NCBI RefSeq assembly: GCF_020906515.1
Contig: NC_085850.1
Coordinates: 3,410,001-3,474,000 of the forward strand
Origin: Vanrija pseudolonga
Taxonomy: Eukaryota; Basidiomycota; Tremellomycetes; Trichosporonales; Trichosporonaceae
DNA length: 64,000 nt
Reading direction: 5' to 3'
The notes beneath the pieces were generated by a model that made no database searches, had not been told where the DNA came from, and saw only the letters and a program-made list of their open reading frames with translations. Both the position numbers and the translations under genes were made by a program. Below are positions 33,555 through 46,492 of the stretch, one piece after another (within the stretch, counting starts at the first letter, position 1; every line of letters starts with the position of its first letter).

Positions 33555-34127
33555 CCATGCACATGCATGCAGGGGCAGCGGCGAGTTGCAATCGATCGCG
33601 GCCTCGACCGCCAGCAGCAACCAACTGCGTCAGTGACGATGACTGCTGCTGGGATTGCTATTGCGTGGTTGTATTAGATTCCCATGCTCTGGCCGTCTGG
33701 GCCCAAGGGCCATTTGCTACGGCTACACGTATGCAATTCAAACCAAACCACCACCTTTGGGCCGATGATGATGCCAGATGATGATGATGGATGCCTAGCC
33801 GTGTTCGGCAGATGATGCGGCGGCAGCGGCAGCGGCTATGAACCCGACGTCGATGTGGGCACTCTGGTCTTTTCTGAATTTTCGTACCTGGACCTGACGA
33901 CGACACTCCGAAAAGAAATTCTCGTACATCAACGATAATCTTGCGAGTGAATGGCGTACGCGAACACTCTGCCTGCCTGGCGAGATTTAAGCAGCAACAA
34001 GGAAGAAGGTCCAAGGCCCGGCTGTTTGGTAGTGTGAGAAACGGATCGGAACGAGGGCGGGGAAGTGGTGAAAGTGGTGATGCAATCTATGCACCTTTGG
34101 GCTGAACATTCAGTCTGCACAGAGCAT

Positions 34128-34163
34128 GCTGCTGGTGCTGGTGCTGCTGCTGCTGCTGCTGCT
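34128..34163. repeat. (GCT)n microsatellite
   Basis: Twelve triplets, ten of them GCT and two GGT. It is not in a supported coding frame. Confidence 0.85.
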
Positions 34164-35060
34164 GCCCCAAACGAGGCAAGGGCCGGTGCCAGACCTTTGG
34201 GTGTAGTGACTGAATAAAAGTCACCGCAAGAGCAGTAGCGAGAGATCGGGCGCGCCGGCCGGGTTGTTTCTCGTCTCTCTGTCAGCATTCCTGCATAGCA
34301 GAGGCACCCAGGCAGCAGAATTGAATCCCGGTTCCGGCGGGTTGTTTGTCGTCGGAGACAAGATGCCATCAGCTGCCTCCTGCCTGCAGCAGGTCCCCAC
34401 AATCTCCAGCTGCTCACAGGCGGCGGCCGAGTGTGCCGTTCTGTCCCTCCGAGTCGGGCCACTACGCCTGTTTGTACATGCGCCCTGGGTCTGTTCCCTC
34501 CTCGCATGTGAGGCGTGTGGCGTGGGCCTTGTAATCACACCCACACGCCCACAGCGCGCGCGCGCACTGCGAGCGAGCGAGCGCGTGTAAAGCTCTTTCG
34601 TTGGTTCGGGTAGCTTGTGTGCCTCGGGCACGACGACCACGAAAGGTCTACTAACTGGCTCGCTGCCCCCAACGCAACGCAACCTCGCCTTGGCCTCGCT
34701 ACTGCTGCTCCCACACACACCCATCGCCTCCTCCGATCCCACCAGGCCAGGTTCCAGTTCTGACCCGGTGACGCCGACCCATTATTGGGTTGGGTTGGTT
34801 TGCCAAACGCCTCGCACGCACGCGCACGGCACGAACGGCACGGCACGGTAGCAGCAGGGGGGGGCACAACACTGGCACCGCGCTAATGCTTTGGGTGTTG
34901 GGAAAGCGAGGTGCATGAGGTTAGGAAAAAAAAAAGCGGCCCTAAGGGACCGAAGGACTCGATAGTGGAAGTAAGGGTTCGGTCACTGAGAAATGCAAGA
35001 GCGAGTTGGTAGCAAAGGGTCGGCCAAGTAGCAAGCAGCAGCAACAACTGCCGCCGCGCG

Positions 35061-35115
35061 CCGCCCGCCCACCCGCCCGCCCGCCCGCCCGACCGACCGT
35101 CCGCCCGCTCGCCCG
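35061..35115. repeat. (CCCG)n imperfect tetranucleotide repeat
   Basis: About 55 bp of CCCG units with a few A and T substitutions, 230 bp before the bZIP start codon. Confidence 0.75.
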
Positions 35116-35212
35116 GCCCCTGCTGCCTGCCCTCCCTTGCCCTGCCTGACGCAAGTTGGCCACCACCTACCACATACCACTGCTCGTCTAAAAAGCCCGG
35201 GTCTTGATAATC

Positions 35213-35219
35213 TATATAT
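35213..35219 (+). promoter_or_regulatory. TATA-like element of the bZIP gene
   Basis: TATATAT stands 125 bp before the bZIP start codon and is followed by a pyrimidine- and CA-rich leader, a usual fungal promoter layout. Confidence 0.45.
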
Positions 35220-35343
35220 GAATGGACCATATCCATCAATCGAACAGACCCACCCACCCATCACAGTCGTCGACCACCACCACTGCTCTACTACTACTAC
35301 TAGACACCCCACCCCCCCCCCCTCCCCCACACACACTCCTACC

Positions 35344-36388
35344 ATGGACGCCATCGCAGCTCCGTCGTTTGACACGTCTGATGTCAAGACACCCACCAAC
35401 CTCTTTGTAAGTCATTCAACCTCGGCCAGCCGGCCGCCGCCACCATCACCGAACCCCCACCCATCAACCCACCAACCCCCCACCTACATACACCCAAGCC
35501 ACCACCACACACCCACACACAACCATCACCGACACGAGTCACTGACACTATCAGCAGGACGTAGCACCCGCCTGGGGCAACTACCTCTACCAGAACATGC
35601 TCCCCAACCTCGGCACCGACTGGCTCATCAACAACAACCTCGCCAACTCGAACGCGGCTGCCGCTGCTGCTACGGCGCCCGCTGGCGGCGCAGTGGCGGC
35701 CGCGACGGCCCCTGCCAACGACTACTTCCCCGCCGGCCCCTGGTCATCTCAGCCTCTCTCTACTCGTCCCGGCTCGGCCAGCAGCGGCAGCTCTGTCCCC
35801 ATCCTCGGCCAGGCCGGTCCCAGCAACTACTACCTGTCGTTCTACGGCGGATCCATTGCGCCCTCTCTGCTCGCCCCCGGCGGCTCGACTTCTTCTGCGT
35901 CGTCGCACATCTCGTCGTCGGTCGACGTTGTCGACAAGATCATTGCGTCCGAGTCTCCCATGGCCATCGAGTCGCCCATCCCCATGACCTTCGGCCTTAG
36001 CGGTGCCACCACCTTCTCCCGAGGACGCACCCACTCTGTCGACTCCGAGGCCGATGCCGACCACGAGCCCGACGGCCTCAGCCAGCACAGTCACAGCGAG
36101 CACGAGCACGACCACGACGAGGGTGTCGAGCGCGACGGCATGATCTGGGGCATGAAGGTGGACGAGTACCGCGCGCTCTCGGCTCGCGAGCGCAAGCGCG
36201 TTCGGAACCGCATCAGTGCCCGTACGTTCCGTGCCAAGAGGAAGGAGCACCTCTCGTCGCTCGAGTCTACACTCGGCGCCAAGGACCTCGAGATCAAGCT
36301 CGCCCACGAGGAGAATGCCCGCCTTCGCCGCGAACTCGCCGACATGCGCCGTCGACTGTCCAAGTACGAGACGCAGAAGCCCTACTAG
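35344..36388 (+). CDS. bZIP transcription factor (Yap-like Phe in the DNA-reading motif)
   Basis: Two exons, 35344-35406 and 35555-36388, give 298 residues. The first 220 residues are low in structure: an Ala-rich run, Ser/Pro stretches, and a His/Asp/Glu-rich acidic segment just before the DNA-binding part, which could serve activation. The basic region lies at about 228-253, with the invariant Asn at 239 and Arg at 247 (NRISARTFR). The Phe before Arg is as in Yap/Pap1 factors, whereas the inner residues are Ser-Ala. A leucine zipper of about five heptads runs to the C-terminus. The factor should bind DNA as a dimer in the nucleus; targets are unknown. The acceptor at 35554 is followed by a second CAG, so one Gln may be optional. 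It is the only convincing gene in about 20 kb. Confidence 0.9.
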
Positions 36389-39300
36389 GCTAGTCTCTAG
36401 TGGTCACCGCTTCGGCTTCGGCTTGACCGAACACCAACACAACACACACGCGCCCAGACACCACAAACTCGCCGCAGCCTTGGTTGGCCCATGGCCACCG
36501 CCCCCAAGCGCCCCCCGCAGCAGCAGCAAGCAGTAGCCGTCGGCACCGCCGCGCGCTATCAGAAGCAGCAGTGTAAACGTCTTTGTCCCTAAATCTCCCT
36601 GTACAAAGCAACGACACGTCTTGTAATATGTAGCAATAGTTTTGATGCATACGACGAATAGTATAGCAAACGTGCATGGGCCTAGCAGTGATTGCAGTGT
36701 TATCGGTACCGAGGTGGGAGGCGGCCGAGGCGGCGTCGGGCACAGCCACCAGGGGTGGTGGTGGTGGGATGCATGTCGAGTGGGGTGGGGGGTGGCCGGT
36801 GGGGGAAGAACACGGCTTGGCGTGTATTTCGCAGAGTCTGGGAGAATGGCGCTCGCCCTGTTGCATCATGATTTTCGCGCGTCTAGCTCGACATCTTCGA
36901 GCCGAGCCTCGGCCAAGATTGGCGCTGCAGGAGCACATGTTTAGGGGCAGGGGTATGGCGGGCGGGGCATGGCGGCGCAGCAGCAGTAGTTAGCAGCGTC
37001 TGGTGGTCCGCCGAGGCGCCTTGTTGCGCCGCCCGGCGGTCAGTAGTCATCATTCTCTGTCGAGCCAAGCTGGCATGTTGTCTCGGGCGCAAACGGGGCC
37101 GCCAGGGGCTGGGGCTGGGGCTAATGCTAATGTCGCCAGCGGCAAGTTGTAAACAAGAGCCAGCGCGAGCCACGAGCCACGAGCCAAGAATTGGACCGGC
37201 CGGCGGGCGGCATGCGGGCCGCGGGCGCGCCGTGCGGTATGGCATGCTGCATGCAAGACAAGGCAAGCAGGTGACTGGATCGCAATCCGAGCAAAAGAGA
37301 GACAGCGGCGCGCGCACAGGTGACGGACAAAACAGCATGTGCGTCATGGCCGAGGGTCCGGGCTGCCGAGCTCTGCTGCGGTGCGGTGCGGTACCGTCCG
37401 TCCGTCGGCACCGAAGTGTTTTGAGTGTGGGCAAGCAGGCGTCAGCGGCGCTCACTCTCCGCCGCTCTGCTCTGCTCCACCGAAGAAGCATTGTGTCACA
37501 AATGATGCACACTGCGTCAATGGTGGGCACGATGCAGTAAGCAGCTCCAGCTCCACGCGCATCTGTCCGCTCTGCATGCAGCAGCTCCAACCGCCCCTCC
37601 CGTTGCAAGGCAACCAAACATGACCGAACCAAACGCGCCAACTTGGACACCGTTACCGCCGTCGCCGCCCCCGCCGCCGGCCGGCGGCCACCAAAAAATC
37701 CACTTGGCCCGACCGACCCGCCCTGCGGTGGCCGCCGGGGCGCGAAGCGAGTGACTAAACCAACTATACGTGACTGGTGACGGTATTACGCCGGGCAAAC
37801 CGATGCATACAACGGGTGTGCGCACGGGCCTAATGGCCAAGTTGATGCTCGTACGACCCCATCGGTGCGCACGGGCAGTCTGTGCAGCGCTGGGGCACTG
37901 CGATGGCTTGGCTGTCGGTACCCCGCGGCTGCCGAGCCGCGCCAGCTTCGGCAGGAGCAGCAGCGTCCAGCCAAGAGAACGCGGCTGTGCTGTGCTGCTT
38001 GTTGCTCGCTGCGCTGCGCACCTGCCGTGCGTGGGGTTGCATGGGACGACGCGGGAACGGGCATTGCATGCCATGTCCGCCGCGGTCAGCAGGCTTGGTC
38101 ACTCGCCGTGGCTGTGAGGTGGTGAGTCTTGGCCGTGCTGGACTCCGCGCCCTGCGTGATGACAAGACAACAAAGACGCGCCGCGCAAGGCAGGGCTGCA
38201 TACGGTGGCGTAAGGGCCAAGGGTGCGACTGCTGGCGCCACCTGGCCACCACCTCCTGGAATCTAATCCCCCTGCGCGGCTGCGCTCTCGGCAGTCCGGA
38301 GGCCAGACTTGACGCGTGGGAGCGAGCGGAGCAGAGTTGCAGCATTCAAGCCTCGGCGCGGCGGCGGCTTGGCACCGCTGTGGCATGTATTGATCATCCG
38401 GCCAATGTTTTTGACGGGGATGAATCATTCGGGACCGGACTCCGCCTCCACCTCTCCACCGCGTCCACTGCGTCCAGCGTCCACCTGCTTGCTGATCGAG
38501 CCAGCCTCGCTTGCCTCGCACCCGCTTTGTCAGGCGAGCGAGCGAGGCAGGAGGCGACGGCTCCGAGCTGGAGAGTGGCAGCTCTATGCATACGGTAGCG
38601 AGGCGAGCTGCTGCCACAGGCCACGGCCGGCGCAAGCTGGGATCTCCGCCACCTTGCCGCCTTGTGCCGTCGTACACATGTACGCTCGTTCCCGTGACCA
38701 GCCCTCTGCGGCGCACATTGGTTCCCGCAAGCATCCAAGCGAAGGAGAAAGCGGGCCCGCCGAATGCTCAGAGTCGACGCCAATGCCGACATCTAGCACG
38801 CCGCCTCTCATCGCACTTGCTTGCGGGCTTGTGGCCGCCACAGCCGTATCGCGTATACAGCGGCAGCCGTATCGCGTATGTGCGCAGCAGCAAGCAAACC
38901 GCACCACACAATGCAATCGGCAAGTGGCAATAGCGCTAGCAGCCCCGGCTCCCACGAACGCTCCATGCTTCCAGTGAGATCAGATCCAGCTGCCCGTCAC
39001 ATGCCACTGTACGTTGCGTGCCTCGACTACAGTACGACGAATCGGGCGTCGCGACTCTGTCCGTCCGCCCGAGAACAATGGCGCCCGATAGATGATGACA
39101 GCTACATACCGAGGCGGCGCTCGAAAAAAGAAACAGCACAAAAAAAAAAAAGTCAGAGATGGTGAGTCAGGTCGAAAGAAATCATGACGTCATGGCGGCG
39201 GCAATGGCAGTAACCCCCTTGCTGGCCCTTTCCCTGACGCACAGACCCGTCGGTCGTCTCGTCGTGCGCCACGTGCCTGGCGAGGCGAGAAGAGTTGAAT

Positions 39301-41793
39301 TCTATTTCCATTTAGCTCGCTTGCTATTATTGCACCCCCCCGGCCACCCCCCCACGCCGTTCCCTCCTCCCCCACGGCTCCTGTATACAGCAACAGTTGA
39401 CGGCCGAGTCGGCAGAGCGGCCAGCCCACATGCAACAATCAACCAAGTAGTCGCCGTCGAGCCCATTAACCAAACGGCAAGCAAGTGAAACCACCAGCAA
39501 CTTGCCACCACAAGACGCCGCATACCGCCGGAGAAGGGATGCAGCAGCCGCAAGGGGGGCCCGGCCCAGACCCGCCGCACGCTGGCTGGCGCCGCCAAGC
39601 ATGGTGCTATAAACAGCGGGGAGATGGCAACCAGCCAGCGGTCAACAGCCAGTGGCCAGCCCAACAGCCGTGGCTGCCGGAACGGCATGTCCGACATGAA
39701 ATGAATCCTACATTCCGCGGGCTCAGAAGCAACAACAAAACCCATCGGATTGCGGGGAAGCGAAAGGTAAGTACCTCGGCGTGTTCTTGTTATGCCCGCA
39801 TAGAGTTTGATATACGCGTGTGTGCTCGCTACTCGGATCAAGGGATGCAGGTTTACGAAAGTTGGCTAGTCAGTCTAGCGACGACTGGCCAAACGAGCCA
39901 CTGACCCGGGGCTAGGGAGGGAGGGTGCGGCACGCACACGGCACACACGGCACGCACGGCATGCCACGGCACGGCCCAATCCGAGCCAGAAGCTACCCTC
40001 GCGCAACAACGTACATACTCTTACTTTGATGGGGCGGGGACGCACTTTTGTCCCTCGGCCGTGCGTGTCTGGACTTGACGACGGCGCTAGCATGCAACTC
40101 TACTCACACACACACTGCCTTAGGTCCCGATTTAGCGCGCGCCGTGGCACACTGCTGCTGCTGCTGATGGGACGGGACGTGGCGTCTGATTGGCCTGATT
40201 GGCGGCTCCTAGCTCGTCATGTGCGCCCAGAGCCAGCGCCACGGCGTTGGCCGTTGCCAATCGCTAGTGTCATGTGGTCACCTCACACACTTGCGCGCAT
40301 CACTCTATTGTGCCACGCCACACCACATGCCACCCCGTGCGAGTGGGCGAGAATCAGTGGTGGCAGAAACGAAAGGGAAGCGAGCTCGCCCGGCGGGCCG
40401 GCCGGCGGGCCCTCGCTCGTCTAAACACCGCAGGGTGCCCAGGGCAAGGGCAAAGGAACATGCTACGACATACACGTTTCGACTAGCCGTAGATTGTCAA
40501 CGAAACGGACTTTGGCGGGCCGGCCACGGCCAGTGGCTGCGCCGCAAGCGGCCAACTGACACCACACCAACAAGGACACCAACCAGCAAACGCCGGGCCT
40601 TGGTTGGCAACCAAACCAACGGGTACGCCGATGTGAATTCTGGGGATGCTCCCATACGGCATGTGCACCGCCAGCGCCCTCGTTTGTCCGTGTCTCAGAC
40701 GATCGTACGTGCGTCCGTCCGTGCGTGCTTGCTTGCTTGCGTGCGGGCGGGCGGGCGTGGCGGACAAAGAAGCAGCCGACCGAACCAACGTTATCCCTAC
40801 CACAACCACCAATGCGGCGCTAAGACGTGTAGTACACACGTGTGGCTGCGCAAATCTATTGCATTCAGAATCCGAACTACTGCGCCCGCCCACATACACC
40901 AACCAGCCACACACCCCCAAAACGCAGATGGAGCAGATTGCCACCCTCCGCGAACAGCGCGGCGTGGCGAACTCGCCCATGCCACAGTGTTCCCAGAGCA
41001 TCCAATCCGCCCCACCGGCTAGAGAGCGAGAGAGCCCGCAGCAGAGGCCGCACAGCGGGCACAGCGTTCGGTCCCGAGGTATACGGTTGTTGTTGGTTCG
41101 AGTGGCGGCGAGGTGGCGATCGACACGCCACGACACGCCTGATCGACCGACGCCCCCCGCGATTCTCAGAAAATCCCCAGCATGCATCCTGCATGCAGAG
41201 AAAATTCCAGAGGCGCAGGGGAGGCGTGGGGGACGGGTGAGAAGCGAGCAAGTGGCGAATGGGGGCTGGTGGGCGCGGTGCGGTGGCTGCAAAGTGGCGG
41301 GTCGCCACGCTCTGGAGGTGTCAGCGAGAAGAATCGCAGTGCGCCGCCAGAAATCCCCAGAAGCGCTCTTACGGGTGTCCATGGGCGCAGAGGAGCAGCG
41401 CGCATTTCCATGCGCGATCGCCGCTGTGCGCCGGGGTGCGATGGGCGAAATCGACGGCGGGGGCGGGGTGGTGCTTCTCGTCGTTGGTCGGGAGCACGAC
41501 ACCCGGCGAGCGCTGCAACTCGTCCTGGGCGCGCCCAAAAAATCGCATCCACGCTGAGGGAAGCACAGGCGATCCAGAAGCTTCAGAAGTCGCGAGGCGC
41601 ACGGCGTATGTGCTCTGCCGGTCTTGGTGCGGTGGTGGAGTCTGAGCGAGGAGTGCGTCCCCGCCCCGCTCGATATCGACGGCCGCAACCTCGTCGAGGA
41701 GCGCTCTCCGGGCGGCGTAAAATTCAGTACGCAAGCTCTACGAGCACTCGTGACCGATGACATCGCTGTGTGGCGACGCGCGGGGCCGCTGCG

Positions 41794-42266
41794 CATTTTC
41801 TGCCGCCCGCGAGGTGGTCGGTGGGGCTGGGACGTCGTCCGCCGTCTGGGCGTGTCGGTGCGTGCGCGCGGCTGCGCCAAATTGCGCCGAGGGCCTCTCG
41901 CGCTCTCTGATGCGGCTGAGGCGATTTGGTTGCTGATGTACTCGCTGTGCGCATTTCTGCTCGTCTGCCGCGGTGGCGGTGTGACGCTCGGCGTCGATGC
42001 GATTTTGGCACCCGCACGAGGGTGGACTTCGGCCTCCATCTGAGCAGTCAGCGTCCATCCCACATCTCTGCCAAAATGCATGCAGCGCCGCTCACAGTCC
42101 TCTCGTGCGAATTAGTCCGTATGTGCATGCAAGCACCGCCCATCCGCTGCGGTGGTGGGAGGCGCGGCGCGGCGCACCATTTTTGCCACCGGGCCCGAGT
42201 TGACTCTTGAAGCTTGGCCCGCCATCTGAGCGCGTCAGCGTCAACTGCGCTCCGCGGCCAAAATGC
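41794..42266. repeat. degenerate ~187-bp tandem repeat with paired inverted AT motifs
   Basis: Three landmarks recur at a constant offset: CCATCTGAGC at 42036 and 42222 (186 bp), GTCAGCGTC at 42047 and 42234 (187 bp), GCCAAAATG at 42070 and 42257 (187 bp). Each unit starts with GATTTTGGC or CATTTTTGCC (42001, 42178), the near reverse complement of its closing GCCAAAATGC. A third, more diverged unit seems to begin with CATTTTCTGCC at 41794 and has GCCAAATTG at 41876. The units are otherwise much diverged. Found by eye only. Confidence 0.6.
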
Positions 42267-45200
42267 GCGGAGCGCACTCTCTGTTCTCGAATGTGAACCA
42301 GTTGGTTTGCGTGCCCAAGCACTCGGGGTGGGCATTTGTGTTCGGCCGTCGCAGCGGTTCGAGACAGGCGCCACGCTCCGTTTCGCGCTGTGCGAGCGGG
42401 TGCTGGCGGGTGTCGTGTCGCGCCGCCGCCGTACGAGGAACGCATGGGCGTCCAGAAATTCGGCGCGGACATGCTCCGAGGAGTATGTTTCCCGAATGAA
42501 CGCAGCTGCACACGCCGTGTTACTTGAGCGCGGGTGGCATCGCTTCACCGGTGGGCGGGTGGGCGGGTGGCGAGTGGCGGCAGCGCACCTCGATCGACAA
42601 CATCGGCGACGGAGGCCATTTCGCCACCCCGCCCCCGCCGACAGCGCTCGGCGCTGGGGCAATTGCCGACAGGTGGGACGAACCAGAGGCACAGGGAATG
42701 CCAGTGGGCATTTTATGCACGCTGCGACGATGGGACTGCCGAGTCGAGCGAAGATGTGCTGCCCATCGAGCTCGGCTTGGGTGGGTGCCGTTCCTGCCCA
42801 ATAATCCGCCAAGCACATGTTCGCGCCGTTCCGTAGATGTCGGCGGGGGTGAGATACTGGGTCGCTGAGTTTTGTGTGCCTCGCCGAGCTGAGCTGGAAC
42901 TGACGCCGAGCCCATCTCGGGTCGGAGGTGGGCTGTCACCAGGTCGGTCGCCGTGGGACAGTGAGAACCGCCCTGCCAACATTCATTTCGGAGTACTCGC
43001 CCACCACTGCGCAGTGGTGTTCCTCGCCCATTATGCATGTTAGACGGTGCGCCGAGTCGATCGGTGTCGTGCGAGCCGTCGTTCGCGGGTGTGCGACGCT
43101 TCGGCGCCGAGATGGGTCGATCGCGGATGCTGAATTGATTCGACACCGAGCCGACGACGTCGTCGTCCACGCCGTCCGGAGCACGCGCCGCCCTTGACAC
43201 CGGCGAAATGGGTCCGTTTCGCTTAGATGCACCATGCAAAGCATGTATGCAGATGCGACGCGCGCGACTGGCGCCTCTCGGACTGCGAGTTGCGCTTCGG
43301 GAGGAACCCGTCCGACGCCGCCAGATCGATCGTCACGTCGTCGGCACTCGCCGCCGCGATAACGCGGCGACCACGACGTCGATAGGGGCATTGTCACGTC
43401 CCCCGCACCTTCGTGCCCACGATAACGATGATGCAAGCGCACACGTGTAGGCTTCGGCACGCCGCTCCACAGCTCCACACGCGCGCTCGGCTTCGGTCGG
43501 TCGGTCGGAGAAAGATGCCGAGTGGACCGTGTGGAGCTATTAGCCGTGTCAACAGCCATGTCCGCGCTTTCGGGGGCATGGCTCCTGGGGCCCAATAGCG
43601 ATGGATAAAGACTCCGATGCTGCGGTGCTGAGTGATGGCGTATGCGTGATGCGCTGGGGGGCGGGGAAGTGGTAGATGATGCCTGCGCGAGGGTTGTCTT
43701 CCGCCGTCGTCGGGCATTTGACCTCCGTCATCCGCCTTCCAGCTTCGTCCTGTCGGCTTTGATAAATCGGCGAGAGGTGGAGAAGGGAGTGGGCTTGCAC
43801 GACGTCCAATTCGTGATCTTCCTGTATGTGCCGCAATGGAGACGGGACGAGTCTGTAGTGCTTGGGCGGAGCTCGACTGCCTCCGACCGGGCGGTCGTTG
43901 GGCCCGAGAGGCGTGCTGCCACCGCATTCGACGCCCGCTCATACTCTGCCGGCTCTTGCACGTCCTTCTGAGCGAGGAATGGGCTTTTATTTGCTCTCTC
44001 AGAGAGATCGCAAGGATGAAGAAGGTGAAAGAGGGCCGAGAGCGGCTGGCAGACGCTCGCCGTTCTCGCCCTTTTCACCCCGCTCGAAGCCATCCTCCAA
44101 AGTCGAAAAGCAGCACCCTTGCGAATCGCACCTCGCACAATGCACCATGCACGGCTGAAAGCATTCTGGCTGTCCGAGCGCGGTACATGGCGAGTAAAAC
44201 GCCGAGAATGCGGGTTCGCCAGCGGCTGCGGTGGAGCCCGGCGAGGGGGCGACGTAGGCCCCGGCGAATCCGGCGTCGCCGAGCAAAGACTTCGGCGTGG
44301 CTCCCTCCGCCGGTTTTTGGGCAGGCTCATCGAGCTCGGAGATGCAGAGAAATGTCGGCGGGGTGCACTGTGTCGTTGTGCGGCTGCTGCTCGCGGCCGA
44401 GGGCGGTGGGGTGCGCCGTTCGCCTGTGGTGGGGGTTTGACCGCCGCTCGCGTTCTCGTCGGTCGCGTGCCGTGTCGTCCGAGCCGCATCCTCCGCCATG
44501 CAGGCTTCTTGGTGAACCGCGTAAATGTCCTTGGGGTCCGTGAGGTGGGGCAAGGTGGAAAAATGCAGAGAGAGGTGCGTGGGCAGCTCCGCTCGCCCGC
44601 GATGAGGGGGTGACTGTTGATGGCCTCGTCGTGGGTCGATTGTAGAGTCGCGTGACCCAAATCCTCTCCATCGCCGTCTTCTTTTAGAGGTGTTCAAACG
44701 ACTCCTTGGGGTGCACGAGGGGGTGAGATGCTGGAAAATGAAATAAGATAAACGTCGAGAGCGCGGCGTGTCGTCTGGTTACGGCCTGCGGTTGCTGGCT
44801 CTACCACGGCTCGCTTCCGAGATCATGAGGCGAGATGCTGGGAACTTTGAGGATGGATTGGGCACTTCCGAGTCGCGTCCTCTCAATCCTTTTGGATAGC
44901 GATGCCAACCGTAAGGTGGGGAGGCGGAGCGAACAGAACATTTGATGGCGACGAGAGACTCGGGAGGACACGTCACGACTCTCGTGCATGCGAGCTCTTC
45001 TCGTCGCCACAGTACTAGGCGTTGATTCTGGGGATCATCCGAGGTCCTTATCCGAGTCGGAGGGATGAATCAGCCAAAGAATGCCTGGAACGACGCCACA
45101 TTCGAATCCTGGTCCTGGCGTGAGACAGTGAGCGCGCGTCAAGGGCGATGCTCGATTCCACCCGCCGGCCTGCAGCTATGCTCCGAACTCTTTCCCAGCA

Positions 45201-46492
45201 AAGTGGCGGCGATTGTGCACATTCTAGGATGGAGAGAGAAGGAGAAGGACGATGCTGCGATGTTTGTTGACGTGGAGCTGGATCGTGGAGCCGGTTGGTG
45301 GTGGTCGGTCGTGGTTGGCTTATCAACCCGACGGAAGGCGGGACGGCTCGCGCGTTGTGGAGTGGCGTTTGGCCGCGGTGGAATGGAATGGGCGAGTCCG
45401 ACCACCTTGTTCGTCGAATCGGCGACGAGTGAAAAGCACTTGTGCTCCGTCTACCTGATCCACGTTGTTGCTGGCGACCGCGAGTCCGAAGCAGCGAATG
45501 ATGGGTCCCCGAGGCGCGTGTGAAGCCCGACGGGCAAATGGCCGGTATGCAGACTAGCCCACCGTCGTGCGACTCCGCGAGGCCAATTAGGTCGTTTCGT
45601 GCGCAGAATACGCGTGATAATTGCAAAAATGGGTGTTGGTGGTGGTTCATGGTGGACGGATGGAGGTGGTGAAACGTGGCGGATGTGGGCAGGGCGGATG
45701 AGCGAGGAACGCGCCGGTGCAGGGTTGGCAGCGGTGGTCCGCACGAGGCGGTGGAGCGGATGCTCCGCCTCGAACAGCACACTTCGTTCTTCCAATCGCT
45801 CTTCTTTCCTCCTGTATGCCGTTTATCCGCACTTGACTCGTCTTTTGTTCCAACGAGAATAGCGCGTTCGACTGCCAGAGTGCTGTTCTCCCTCTTGGCA
45901 AGCATTTGTCGTCGTCGGCATCTACGGGAGCTCGAGGTGAGTCCGCGCGATAACCGATCCTGTGTCCGTCCTTCCTCATCCGAGTTCGCCAGGGAACGTT
46001 CGAAGTCGCGCAGTTCGTGGAAAGAGTAGGCGAGGGGCGTATCGAAGACGACGAGCATCTCAAATCCCAAGACGAGAGGTCGAGTTGCGCCGAGGGACAG
46101 CCGACGCCGCGGTCGGGAAAGCGGATAACAGCTGATCTGGGGCCGAACGACTCGCCTGCCCCGAACATTCCGAACAAAATCGATGGCTGAGAGATACCGT
46201 CAAACCGTTTGTCGCCTGGATTGCTCTCATGGTGGCCGGAATGCCGCGCGTGTGGACTGATGATACTGACCGGGGAGCGGTTGGTTGACGAGGAAACACA
46301 GCGAGAGTGACTGTGACGCACCAGGCGCCAGTCACCACGCCGTTTCGAAGTCCAGGCGAAAGAATCCTCTACTGAGCATTGTTCGACGGCTTTGATCACT
46401 TGTTGTCGCCGAGCTGATTAAACTGATTCCCTGTTCCCGCTGTTGTCGACTAAACAATCCAGTTGTGACGCGAACTTGACTCGTATTGCTGG

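Larger units (their letters stand above)
29433..35343. other. 5.9-kb region upstream of the bZIP gene without recognisable gene
   Basis: It separates the divergent SDR and bZIP genes. The frames present are Arg/Ser/Pro-rich on both strands at once, as expected of GC-rich non-coding DNA, and show no domain. It contains several microsatellites, a strong GC hairpin and scattered CCGGCCGG palindromes. Such a length is unusual next to the compact blocks on either side and may be an extended regulatory region for the bZIP factor. Confidence 0.4.

Noticed and set aside
40483-42081. 532-residue open frame on the minus strand
   Set aside because: It overlaps equally long frames on the opposite strand, is Arg/Ser/Pro-rich throughout, has no domain and covers the repeat region; GC content alone explains it.
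43728-44697. Two overlapping minus-strand frames of 310 and 232 residues
   Set aside because: Both read through the same bases in different frames, neither shows a family motif, and the composition fits GC-rich non-coding DNA.
45105-45130. TTCGAATCCTGG, a T-arm-like sequence
   Set aside because: The stem does not pair and no D-arm, anticodon arm or acceptor can be drawn around it.
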